Below are positions 53,930 to 61,658 of a DNA stretch of 64,000 bases, in pieces. Under the pieces are notes generated by a model. That model saw only the letters and a program-made list of their open reading frames with translations, searched no databases and was not told where the DNA came from. This stretch comes from Clostridiales bacterium (lineage in GTDB: Bacteria > Bacillota > Clostridia > Lachnospirales > Lachnospiraceae), in assembly GCA_018372435.1 (NCBI GenBank), contig JAHAJA010000003.1, positions 1 through 64,000 on the forward strand. Reading direction: 5' to 3'. The position numbers were made by a program, and so were the translations under genes. Positions within the stretch are counted from its first letter, which is position 1. Each line of letters begins with the position of its first letter.

Positions 53930-54000
53930 AAGATTTTCAAGGTGCACTAATCGAACAAGTGTAAATATCTCGTATAGTGTTACAAAGATAAGTAACGATA
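53930..54000 (+). pseudogene. fossil LRR_5 repeat fragment
   Basis: The stretch encodes FSRCTNRTSVNIS and then SVTKISND, matching pieces of repeats in the BspA-type protein at 18640-20472 (FSGCTNLTSVNIP and SVTKISN). It is flanked by unrelated AT-rich sequence and frame disruption, with no start. It is the only recognisable content of the gap 53756-54064 apart from upstream sequence of gdhA. Confidence 0.75.
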
Positions 54001-54139
54001 GAATATTACACTTAAAATATGATACAATGAGGATTAGGAAAAGGAATCACCTGTAAGAATCGAGGTGGTTACACAAGAGTACCGTATTGGACAGTTTGAG
54101 GCTGAGAGATTACGGTTTATTAGTGAAAGAGAGAATAAT

Positions 54140-54664
54140 ATGTATTTAATTTCAATATATTTTGATGAAAATGCAGATAATAAAATCAGACGGTTCATAC
54201 AAAAGGTAGCCGAAAAAAGTGGGAATCGTTATATGCTAGAAGCAGGTGTCCCACCACACATAACAATATCTGCATTTGAAACCGATCAAGTGAACAAAGT
54301 AATTGAATTGTTTGATTGCAAGGTTCATGAAATCAAAGCTGGTAAGTTGCAATGGGTTTCTATAGGAGTTTTTAATCCCCATGTAATATTCATATCACCA
54401 GTATTAAATGAATACTTGCATAAGCTATCCTTATTCGTGAATGAAACCGTATCCAGTGTTGATAACGTATCAATTAGCCGATTCTATTTACCTCTGCAGT
54501 GGATGCCACATACTACGATTGGAAAAAAGCTATCAGTAGAGGAAATACTTATGGCATTTAAAACGTTACAGAATAATTTCAGAATGTTTGATGGAACAGT
54601 AACGAGAATTGGTTTAGCTAAAACAAATCCATATCAAGAGATAAGGAACTGGGATTTGAAATAG
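54140..54664 (+). CDS. 2H phosphoesterase (LigT/2'-5' RNA ligase-like)
   Basis: A 174-residue protein with the two histidine motifs of the superfamily: P-P-H-I-T-I-S (about 41-47) and M-P-H-T-T-I-G (about 133-139). Such enzymes hydrolyse cyclic phosphates or 2'-5' bonds in RNA or nucleotides. The start at 54140 is favoured by an AGAGAG site and by the normal fold starting at YLISIYF; an in-frame GTG at 54065 would add 25 residues with no site. It is followed by the ferredoxin gene after a separate promoter. Confidence 0.8.
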   Translation: MYLISIYFDENADNKIRRFIQKVAEKSGNRYMLEAGVPPHITISAFETDQVNKVIELFDCKVHEIKAGKLQWVSIGVFNPHVIFISPVLNEYLHKLSLFVNETVSSVDNVSISRFYLPLQWMPHTTIGKKLSVEEILMAFKTLQNNFRMFDGTVTRIGLAKTNPYQEIRNWDLK

Positions 54665-54722
54665 AAGAGCAAGTAGTTATATGGCATTTGATTTGCCATT
54701 TTAAGGAAAAGTAGACACACTG

Positions 54723-54750
54723 TTGACATGGAATAATGAAAGAATTATAG
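54723..54750 (+). promoter_or_regulatory. promoter for the BFD-Crp/Fnr genes
   Basis: TTGACA (54723-54728), 16-base spacer, TTATAG (54745-54750). Confidence 0.5.
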
Positions 54751-54797
54751 TAATAAGTAGAGTATGATTATTAAATACTATAAAAATAATGCCGAAG

Positions 54798-54812
54798 TCA
54801 TTCATTGAATGA
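54798..54812. promoter_or_regulatory. 15-bp palindrome upstream of the BFD gene
   Basis: TCATTCA-T-TGAATGA is a perfect palindrome about 40 bases before the ATG and 50 bases after the -10 box. It may be an operator or a small leader hairpin. Confidence 0.4.
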
Positions 54813-54854
54813 TTACAGGCTGCTGATAATAATAGACAAGGAGAATTAATAACT

Positions 54855-55067
54855 ATGGCAGAAGAAAATCAAGAGATAATAGATAAATATACGAAGGTTT
54901 GTATATGTAAAGCAATTAATAAAAGTACCATGAAAAAGATAATCAAAGATGGTGCAGATACTTTGGAAAAAGTACAGAAGGCAACTTCAGCAGGAAGCGG
55001 AAGCTGTGGAGGAAGACGATGTACACCTAGGATTTTGGAATTGTTAGAGGAGTGCAAACAAAATTAA
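54855..55067 (+). CDS. BFD-like [2Fe-2S] domain protein
   Basis: A 70-residue protein with the four cysteines of the BFD fold: C-I-C near residue 17-19 and S-C-G-G-R-R-C near 50-56. It matches the bacterioferritin-associated ferredoxin/NirB-type domain that carries one 2Fe-2S cluster. AAGGAG precedes the start. It is followed one base later by the Crp/Fnr regulator and lies before the sulfite reductase operon, so it may supply or sense electrons there. The function is inferred from context only. Confidence 0.85.
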   Translation: MAEENQEIIDKYTKVCICKAINKSTMKKIIKDGADTLEKVQKATSAGSGSCGGRRCTPRILELLEECKQN

Positions 55068-55068
55068 G

Positions 55069-55758
55069 ATGAACATGACTATTGCAGAGGCTTGTCAAGT
55101 CCCAAAGGTATTACAAGATGTAGGCCAAGCAACAAGGGCAAAGCTAATCACGAATGGGCTTATTCGTTCTTACAAGAAAGGTGAAATTATCTTCCGAGAT
55201 CAACAAGAGGTAGATCGCTTTTATTTTGTGATTTCTGGTTATGTCAATTTGTATAAAGTAAATATGAAACAAAGCCAGAAAGTGATATTTATATATGGAG
55301 CGGGTGAGATGCTAAATGAGGTATTAATTGATCGACCAAAGGCATCTATTAACTGTGAAGCATTGAGCGAGGTGGTTACCTTATCCTATTCAAGAAAGCA
55401 GCTCTTAGAGATGATGGAACAAGATTTTGGTTTAACATTGGCGATTATGAAGTCTAGTGCTAAAAAGACAAGGCGGTTATATAGACAACTAGCTAATACC
55501 TCGAATATGGTTCATGTTGATTCTCAGGTTGCATCAAAACTATGGAAACTGGCACGAGACTATGGAGAGGTTACAGAAGAAGGAGTTAGGATAGATTTTG
55601 AATTGTCCATTTCTTTTTTAGCAGATATGATTGGCTCCAAACGTGAAACAGTTTCTAGGATAGTGAATCGCTTCTGCAAAGAAGGACTTCTAAGAACAAG
55701 AAGAAATATATTTATTATAGTAGATATGAATGGAATAAAAGATTATAGTAAGGAATAA
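55069..55758 (+). CDS. Crp/Fnr-family transcriptional regulator
   Basis: A 229-residue regulator: N-terminal cyclic-nucleotide-binding-like beta barrel (about 25-125, with Y-K-K-G-E-I-I-F and F-Y-F-V-I-S-G-Y-V), long dimer helix, and a C-terminal winged helix with the Crp/Fnr signature L-A-D-M-I-G-S-K-R-E-T-V-S-R (about 182-195). The N-terminal FNR cysteine cluster is not present, so it is not a classic oxygen sensor. It directly precedes the hydrosulfide channel and asrABC genes. The dyad in the intervening terminator is a good candidate binding site. Confidence 0.9.
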   Translation: MNMTIAEACQVPKVLQDVGQATRAKLITNGLIRSYKKGEIIFRDQQEVDRFYFVISGYVNLYKVNMKQSQKVIFIYGAGEMLNEVLIDRPKASINCEALSEVVTLSYSRKQLLEMMEQDFGLTLAIMKSSAKKTRRLYRQLANTSNMVHVDSQVASKLWKLARDYGEVTEEGVRIDFELSISFLADMIGSKRETVSRIVNRFCKEGLLRTRRNIFIIVDMNGIKDYSKE

Positions 55759-55803
55759 AAAGACCTATACCGTGATATAAATCACGGCGTAGGTCTTTTT
55801 TTT
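55757..55803 (+). terminator. terminator hairpin containing an FNR-like dyad
   Basis: AAAAGACCTA at the left pairs with TAGGTCTTTT at the right around the inner stem CCGTGAT/ATCACGG; eight or more T follow. The inner part GTGATATAAATCAC (55772-55785) is a GTGAT-N4-ATCAC dyad of Crp/Fnr type. Confidence 0.85.
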
Positions 55804-55840
55804 ATGTTATATTGTTAAAAAAATAACACGGGAGGCAATT

Positions 55841-56608
55841 ATGTTTAGAGAGGAATATGATGCAGTTTGTAATGCGGCAGCAGCAAAAGTTGCATTACTT
55901 AAAGATAATCCATTGGGATATTTTATATTATCATTACTTGCAGGAGTGTATGTTGGTTTTGGTATTCTATTGATTTTCACAATTGGTGGAATGATGGCAG
56001 GAAATCCTTATGCGAAGATTGTAATGGGAGCCGCATTTGGTATCGCACTTAGTCTTGTTGTAATGGCAGGAGCAGAGCTTTTTACAGGTAATAATTTTGT
56101 TATGACTGCTGGTGTGTTAAAAAAGAAGGTTACACTTGCTGATACGCTTAAGTTATGGCTTATCTGCTATATTGGTAACTTAGTTGGCTCAATTTTAATT
56201 GGAATTATCTATCATCTTACTGGACTTAATGCAGGTAACGTTGCAGAGTTTATCGCTAGTACTTCGGCTACGAAAATGAGTATTCCAGCAATGCAACTTT
56301 TTACAAGAGGTATTTTATGCAATATGTTAGTCTGTCTAGCAATCTGGTGTGCAACAAAATGTAAATCAGAAAGCGGAAAATTAATTATGGTTTTCTGGTG
56401 CTTGTTTGCATTTATTACAACTGGATTTGAACATAGTGTTGCAAATATGACTCTATTATCTGTTGGTATATTAAATCCAGTCGGTCAAGCGGTTACGATC
56501 GGTGGTTATATCTATAACCTAGTAGTTGTTTCATTAGGAAATATGTTCGGTGGTATTCTTATGGTTGCAGTTCCTTATTTCCTAGCATCAAAAGAAAAAG
56601 AGGTATAA
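55841..56608 (+). CDS. FNT-family anion channel, probable hydrosulfide channel (HSC)
   Basis: A 255-residue membrane protein of the formate/nitrite transporter family, with six membrane segments and the G-A-E-L-F-T-G-N-N motif (about 75-83) and the later G-F-E-H-S-V-A-N-M motif (about 190-198), whose His lines the pore. An FNT member next to asrABC in Clostridioides difficile was shown to pass hydrosulfide, so this is probably the exit route for the sulfide produced by the sulfite reductase. It is the first gene of the asr operon, two bases before asrA. Confidence 0.92.
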   Translation: MFREEYDAVCNAAAAKVALLKDNPLGYFILSLLAGVYVGFGILLIFTIGGMMAGNPYAKIVMGAAFGIALSLVVMAGAELFTGNNFVMTAGVLKKKVTLADTLKLWLICYIGNLVGSILIGIIYHLTGLNAGNVAEFIASTSATKMSIPAMQLFTRGILCNMLVCLAIWCATKCKSESGKLIMVFWCLFAFITTGFEHSVANMTLLSVGILNPVGQAVTIGGYIYNLVVVSLGNMFGGILMVAVPYFLASKEKEV

Positions 56609-56610
56609 GT

Positions 56611-57630
56611 ATGGGATATGTATTAGAAAAGGAAGGCATAAACAAAATCCTTTCAGAACTTTCAGAAAATTATTTGATCTACGCTCCAAAACTATATGTT
56701 GGTGGCGGAAGACTTTCTGACACGGACATTGTTCGCTACGGAGAAGTCCATCGTATTGATGAAATCGTTTTTAATAAGAAGTCAGAGTTTTCTTTTAAGG
56801 AAGTTTTAACACCAATTACACAAACACTATTTTATTATACAGAAGATACTGTAAAAGAAGCAGGCGGTCCTAAAAAGGGTGCAGTTATCTTCCTAAGAAG
56901 TTGTGATCTTCATGCAGTAAAGAGACTAGATGATATGTATTTATCAAATGGTCCTGTGGATTCTTATTATGAGAGAATTCGTGAAAAAGTAAAATTCGTA
57001 TTAATGGGTTGCAGCAGTGCATATGACAATTGTTTCTGTGTGGATATGGGAACGAATATCTCAGAAAATTATGATATGAGTATTGATTGTATCGATCAAA
57101 CTTACCGTGTAGATTGCAAATGTGAAGATTTAGACTCCCTATTAAGAGCAAATGCGGTAAAAGAAGAAGAAGTAGCACCAGAGTATGTGAAAGAAACTAA
57201 GACACATGTGAATATTCCAGACAATCTGGATGCTAAGGTTGCATCAAGCAGTATATGGAGAGAATACGATTCTAGATGTATCGGCTGTGGAAGATGTAAT
57301 TTTGTCTGTCCAACCTGTACTTGCTTTACAATGCAGGATTTATTCTACACAGATAATGGTAAAGTAGGAGAACGTAGGCGCGTATGGGCTTCTTGTATGG
57401 TTGATGGCTACACAGAGGTTGCTGGTGGTGGCTGCTATAGACAAAAATACGGTGATAGAATGCGCTTTAAGGTATTACACAAGGTCCTTGATTATAAAGA
57501 AAGAAACGGTTACCACATGTGCGTTGGCTGTGGAAGATGTGATGACATTTGTCCAGAGTATATCTCTTTCTCAAACTGTATTAATAAATTAGAAAGTGCT
57601 ATGGAGGAGGTAACTAGCAATGAGTCGTAA
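56611..57630 (+). CDS. asrA: anaerobic sulfite reductase subunit A
   Basis: A 339-residue electron-transfer subunit. Two ferredoxin-type cluster motifs are present: C-I-G-C-G-R-C-N-F-V-C-P (about 227-238) and C-V-G-C-G-R-C-D-D-I-C-P (about 309-320). An N-terminal region with C-D-L-H-A-V-K and the C-S-S-A-Y-D-N-C-F segment is typical of AsrA. It passes electrons from ferredoxin to AsrB/AsrC for the six-electron reduction of sulfite to sulfide. Its 3' end overlaps asrB by 11 bases. Confidence 0.95.
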   Translation: MGYVLEKEGINKILSELSENYLIYAPKLYVGGGRLSDTDIVRYGEVHRIDEIVFNKKSEFSFKEVLTPITQTLFYYTEDTVKEAGGPKKGAVIFLRSCDLHAVKRLDDMYLSNGPVDSYYERIREKVKFVLMGCSSAYDNCFCVDMGTNISENYDMSIDCIDQTYRVDCKCEDLDSLLRANAVKEEEVAPEYVKETKTHVNIPDNLDAKVASSSIWREYDSRCIGCGRCNFVCPTCTCFTMQDLFYTDNGKVGERRRVWASCMVDGYTEVAGGGCYRQKYGDRMRFKVLHKVLDYKERNGYHMCVGCGRCDDICPEYISFSNCINKLESAMEEVTSNES

Positions 57631-58414
57631 TGAGTATGTACCTTTTTTATCAGAATTATTAGATGTTATTAAGCATACAGAAATTGAATATACCTTCCGC
57701 ATGGCATATGAAGGAGAGGTAAAACCGGGACAGTTTTTTGAAGTATCGGTACCAAAGTTTGGTGAAGCACCTATTTCAGTTAGTGGAATTGGGGAGGGAT
57801 TTGCTGACCTTACAATCCGTAGAGTAGGAAAAGTAACCAATGAAGTTTTCGAATTATATAAAGGCGATAAACTGTTTTTACGTGGACCATATGGAAACGG
57901 TTTTGAAATAGAAGAATATAGAAGTAAAGAACTTGTAGTTATAGCAGGTGGTACAGGGGTATCTCCTGTACGTGGTGTCATTGAATATTTTGCTAAGCAT
58001 AGTGATGAGCGTAAGAACATGACACTAGTTGCTGGATTTAAATCAGAAGATGATATTCTATTTCGTGAGGATTTTCAGTTTTGGAGAGAGAAGATGGATG
58101 TAATTCTTACATTAGATAATGGAGAAGAAACAAAGGATCACAAAATAGGTCTAGTAACAAAGTATATTCCTGATCTCATTCTAGAGGAGGTAAATTCTGC
58201 GGTAGCTATCGTAGTTGGTCCCCCAGCAATGATGCGTTTCTCTGTTAAAGGGTTACTAGAAAGAGGTTTTAAGGAAGAAAATATATGGATTTCACAAGAG
58301 AGAAAGATGTGCTGTGGGCTAGGTAAATGTGGACACTGTAAAATCGGTAATCAATATGTCTGTCTAGATGGACCGGTATTCAACTATACATTAGGCAAAA
58401 CATTGATTGATTAA
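57620..58414 (+). CDS. asrB: anaerobic sulfite reductase subunit B
   Basis: A 264-residue flavoprotein of the ferredoxin-NADP reductase type. The FAD domain includes I-R-R-V-G-K-V-T, the nucleotide domain V-I-A-G-G-T-G-V-S-P-V-R, and the C-terminal loop CCGLGKCGHCKIG with further C in Y-V-C-L-D-G-P-V binds a 2Fe-2S cluster as in PyrK. It takes electrons from NADH and hands them to the reductase. Translational coupling to asrA is clear from the overlap. Confidence 0.95.
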   Translation: MSRNEYVPFLSELLDVIKHTEIEYTFRMAYEGEVKPGQFFEVSVPKFGEAPISVSGIGEGFADLTIRRVGKVTNEVFELYKGDKLFLRGPYGNGFEIEEYRSKELVVIAGGTGVSPVRGVIEYFAKHSDERKNMTLVAGFKSEDDILFREDFQFWREKMDVILTLDNGEETKDHKIGLVTKYIPDLILEEVNSAVAIVVGPPAMMRFSVKGLLERGFKEENIWISQERKMCCGLGKCGHCKIGNQYVCLDGPVFNYTLGKTLID

Positions 58415-58428
58415 GGAGGAGATTAGTT

Positions 58429-59391
58429 ATGGATATCAATACGAAAAAACTGAAAAAGAATGCGTTTCGTGTAACAAAGGAACGTGGAATTACAGCCTCC
58501 AGAGTACGTGTTCCAGGTGGAAGAATGGATGCCAAATACCTATCAGCAATTCAGCATATTGCAGATACCTATGGCGATGGTACCGTTCATCTAACGGTTC
58601 GTCAAGGTTTTGAGATTCCAGGTATTCCTTTTGAGAAGATTCCTGAAGTCAATAAGTTATTACAACCTATAATAGAAGGTTTAGATATTAATCAAGAAGT
58701 ACCAGAAGGAGGTTATACAGCTTCTGGTACTAGAAATATTACAGCATGTGTTGGCAATAGTGTATGTCCCTATGCTTGTTATAATACAACCGATTTTGCA
58801 AGAAGAATGGAGAAAGCAGTATTTCCAAATGATCTTCACTTTAAGATTGCGTTTACTGGCTGTTCTAATGACTGTGCGAAAGTTCGTATGCATGACTTTG
58901 GTATTATAGGAATGACAGTACCAAGGTTTGAGGCGGATCGTTGTGTTAGTTGTGGAGCTTGTGTGAAAGCTTGTAAGAAGAAATCTGTGTCAGCCTTAAC
59001 AGGAGTTAATTATCGTCCACAAAGAGACCATAATAAATGCATTGGTTGTGGGGAGTGTGTGAATGCATGCCCTAACCTTGCATGGACTAGGAGTGATAAG
59101 AAATATTATAAATTAACCCTTCTAGGAAGAACAGGTAAGAAAAATCCTAGACTTGGAGAAGATTTTATTAAGTGGGCTGATGAAGACAGCATTATTAAAA
59201 TCGTTCAGAATACGTATGAATATGTTAAAGAATATATTGATCCAAATGCTCCTGGTGGGAAAGAACATATTGGTTACATTGTAGATCGTACTGGATTTGA
59301 AGAATTTAAAAAGTGGGCTTTAAAAGATGTCACACTTCCAGATATCGCAGAAGTAACAGAGAACATCTACTGGGGTGGAGTTAGATATTAG
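58429..59391 (+). CDS. asrC: anaerobic sulfite reductase subunit C, siroheme subunit
   Basis: A 320-residue catalytic subunit. The siroheme-4Fe-4S ligands lie in ACVGNSVCPYACYNT (about 104-118) and FTGCSNDCAKVRMHDFG (about 143-159). Two ferredoxin clusters follow, with C-V-S-C-G-A-C-V-K-A-C (about 171-181) and C-I-G-C-G-E-C-V-N-A-C-P (about 204-215). It reduces sulfite to sulfide. AGGAGGAG precedes the ATG, 14 bases after asrB. The presence of the full set next to a hydrosulfide channel points to sulfite respiration or detoxification. Confidence 0.95.
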   Translation: MDINTKKLKKNAFRVTKERGITASRVRVPGGRMDAKYLSAIQHIADTYGDGTVHLTVRQGFEIPGIPFEKIPEVNKLLQPIIEGLDINQEVPEGGYTASGTRNITACVGNSVCPYACYNTTDFARRMEKAVFPNDLHFKIAFTGCSNDCAKVRMHDFGIIGMTVPRFEADRCVSCGACVKACKKKSVSALTGVNYRPQRDHNKCIGCGECVNACPNLAWTRSDKKYYKLTLLGRTGKKNPRLGEDFIKWADEDSIIKIVQNTYEYVKEYIDPNAPGGKEHIGYIVDRTGFEEFKKWALKDVTLPDIAEVTENIYWGGVRY

Positions 59392-59439
59392 TAATTAGAT
59401 ATTAATAAAAACACAATTAGATAAATAAATGAAAAAAAG

Positions 59440-59479
59440 ATGTCTGCCAATCAGTAAAAGGAATGGCAGGCATTTTTTT
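59440..59479 (+). terminator. terminator of the asr operon
   Basis: ATGTCTGCCA (59440-59449) pairs with TGGCAGGCAT (59464-59473) with one G-T pair, then a run of T. Confidence 0.8.
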
Positions 59480-59554
59480 AAATAATTCTAGCAGTTTTTA
59501 ATAATTGTCCATATTTTTAAGATTTGTCCATTCCAATAAAATAAAAATAAATGT

Positions 59555-59584
59555 ATTATATAAAAACAGTTAGTTCTGACTAAC
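59555..59584 (+). promoter_or_regulatory. -10 region with GTTAGT-N4-ACTAAC iron-box-like dyad
   Basis: TATTAT at 59555-59560 is followed by the dyad GTTAGT-TCTG-ACTAAC (59569-59584), which resembles DtxR/IdeR-type sites (TTAG...CTAA). It sits near the expected transcription start of the siderophore operon. A mini-ORF (59608-59643, MKNKFFRLKGA) with a purine-rich site follows and ends just before the permease gene. Confidence 0.5.
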
Positions 59585-59651
59585 CGAAATCACCTTAGGA
59601 GAAGGGGATGAAAAATAAGTTTTTCAGATTGAAAGGAGCGTAGTTGTTAAT

Positions 59652-60704
59652 ATGACAGATAGATCAAAAGTTTCTGCAGGGCGTTTTCGGCTGGTTATTA
59701 TAAGCTTACTTATAATTTTGGTTGTATCGTTTTTGTTTACCTTATGTTTAGGTGCGATGAGGATATCTCCAAGTAGTACCTTCCAAATAATCATAGATAA
59801 ATTATTTGGTGTTTCACCAAGTGGAGCGAATCTTCCAACAGATGCAGAGGTGAACATTATCTGGAAAATCCGTTTTCCAAGAGTATTACTCTCTTTATTC
59901 GTTGGTGCTGGGCTTGCACTTTGTGGTGGAGTTATGCAAGCCACTGTACAAAATCCTATGGCGGAACCTTACATATTAGGAATTTCCTCTGGTGCATCTC
60001 TTGGAGCAACCTTCGCCATATTTATTGGTTTTGGAGTAGGTACTGCATTTGGTGCGTTTGTAGGGTCAATTGCTGCAACGGTAGCAGTATTATCATTGTC
60101 TTCTTATGGAGGTCGTATGACTTCTGCGAAGCTAGTACTATCAGGAATGGTTATAAACGCGTTATTTAGTGCAATTTCAAATTTCATAATTTCGTTGGCT
60201 GGGGATTCCGAAGGTACAATGTCTATTAAGTTTTGGACAATGGGTTCACTAACACGTGCAAAATGGGATAATATCGGGCTCCCAATCATCGCTGTTGTTT
60301 TATGTAGTATCTTTTTCATAACACAGTATCGTATCCTTAATACCATGCTAGCCGGTGACGAAGCAGCCATTACGTTAGGGATTAATTTAAGTCTATACAG
60401 AAGATTGTATATGGTTGTTGTTTCATTGCTCACTGGAATACTTGTTGCAACCTGTGGAATTGTAGGGTTTGTTGGATTGATTATTCCACATATTGTGCGC
60501 TCACTAGTAGGTGCAGATCATAGAAGATTAATAATAACTTCCTTACTGGCGGGTGCCATATTCTTAATGTGGGCAGATGCCATTGCTAGAATTCTTATAC
60601 CGAATGCAGAGTTACCAATTGGAATTATAACGGCATTGGTTGGAGCACCATTCTTTGTATACATTCTAGTAAGAAGAGGCTATGGCTTTGGAGCCAACAA
60701 TTAG
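59652..60704 (+). CDS. FecCD-family ABC permease, siderophore/heme type
   Basis: A 350-residue permease with about ten membrane segments. The conserved blocks are W-K-I-R-F-P-R-V-L-L-S-L-F-V-G-A-G-L-A-L near 75-95, NPMAEPYILGISSGAS (about 108-123) and the C-terminal G-I-V-G-F-V-G-L-I-I-P-H-I-V-R (about 275-289) that contacts the ATPase. It is the first gene of a four-gene set: permease, ATPase, binding lipoprotein and esterase, consistent with ferric-siderophore uptake. AAAGGAG lies upstream, slightly far from ATG. Confidence 0.93.
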   Translation: MTDRSKVSAGRFRLVIISLLIILVVSFLFTLCLGAMRISPSSTFQIIIDKLFGVSPSGANLPTDAEVNIIWKIRFPRVLLSLFVGAGLALCGGVMQATVQNPMAEPYILGISSGASLGATFAIFIGFGVGTAFGAFVGSIAATVAVLSLSSYGGRMTSAKLVLSGMVINALFSAISNFIISLAGDSEGTMSIKFWTMGSLTRAKWDNIGLPIIAVVLCSIFFITQYRILNTMLAGDEAAITLGINLSLYRRLYMVVVSLLTGILVATCGIVGFVGLIIPHIVRSLVGADHRRLIITSLLAGAIFLMWADAIARILIPNAELPIGIITALVGAPFFVYILVRRGYGFGANN

Positions 60705-60715
60705 AGTGGAGGTTA

Positions 60716-60775
60716 GTGTGAAAAATCAAGATTTTTCACACGCAAATTTGTGCCTGCAGCCCAAAGTTTGCAGGC
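60716..60775. repeat. double palindromic element inside the siderophore operon
   Basis: Two perfect stems occupy the gap between permease and ATPase: GTGTGAAAAATC (60716-60727) with 60730-60741, and GCCTGCA (60752-60758) with TGCAGGC (60769-60775). It looks like a small inserted palindromic repeat. It carries an in-frame GTG (60718) seen as an alternative start for the ATPase. Confidence 0.7.
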
Positions 60776-60798
60776 TATGGAAAGGCATGGTTATTAGT

Positions 60799-61581
60799 AT
60801 GGACTTATCAGTAAAAGATCTAAGTGTCAATCTTGGTGAAAAAGAAATAGTTAAAAAGGTTTCTTTGATGACAAATGACAATTCTTTTGTTGCTCTACTT
60901 GGTCCCAATGGAAGTGGAAAATCCACATTATTGCGCTCGATATATAGAGTTTTAAAACCAAGTGGAGGAATTATTTTAATAGATGGGAAAGATTCCACGC
61001 AGATAACGAACAAGAAATTAGCAAAGGAAATGGCGGTTGTAGCACAATTTAATAATATGAATTTTGATTTTACCGTAAGAGAAATTGTAATGATGGGGCG
61101 AACACCTCATCTGAATATGTTACAAGCCGAAAGTACTAAGGATTATGAAATTGTAGATTCAGCACTTGAAAAGGTAGGAATGAAACAATCTGGCAATAGA
61201 AGTTACGCCTCTCTTTCTGGGGGGGAAAAGCAACGAATTATGTTAGCGAGAGCCATTGCACAAGAACCTAAGTTGTTAATTCTAGATGAGCCGACCAATC
61301 ATCTTGATGTGAGATATCAATTGCAAATTCTATCCATTGTAAAGAATTTGGGTATTAACGTATTAGCAGCATTACATGATTTAACGTTAGCTTCTCAATT
61401 CTGCGATTACTTATATCTATTAAAAGATGGTGCAATAGATTCACAAGGTAAACCAGAAGACGTTCTAACGAAAGAAACAATTAAAAGAGTTTATGAGATT
61501 GATTGCGAAATTATAAAAGCACCAAATACAGATGGCGTATTAATTAGTTATTACCCACCTAAGATTTCCATGAAAAGTTAG
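60799..61581 (+). CDS. FecE-type ABC transporter ATPase
   Basis: A 260-residue ATPase with Walker A GPNGSGKS (about 36-43), signature L-S-G-G-E-K-Q-R (about 138-145), Walker B L-L-I-L-D-E-P-T-N-H-L-D and switch His in A-A-L-H-D-L. It powers the FecCD-type permease. ATG at 60799 gives the normal family length. A GTG at 60718 with an excellent GGAGG (60708-60712) would add 27 residues encoded by the palindromic element, so the real start is uncertain. The binding protein and esterase genes follow. Confidence 0.9.
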   Translation: MDLSVKDLSVNLGEKEIVKKVSLMTNDNSFVALLGPNGSGKSTLLRSIYRVLKPSGGIILIDGKDSTQITNKKLAKEMAVVAQFNNMNFDFTVREIVMMGRTPHLNMLQAESTKDYEIVDSALEKVGMKQSGNRSYASLSGGEKQRIMLARAIAQEPKLLILDEPTNHLDVRYQLQILSIVKNLGINVLAALHDLTLASQFCDYLYLLKDGAIDSQGKPEDVLTKETIKRVYEIDCEIIKAPNTDGVLISYYPPKISMKS

Positions 61582-61658
61582 TTACTTTCACTGAATTGTG
61601 TTAATGTCACATGCAATTAAATTGTCTAATTAAATAAACAATATAAAAGGAGATTATT

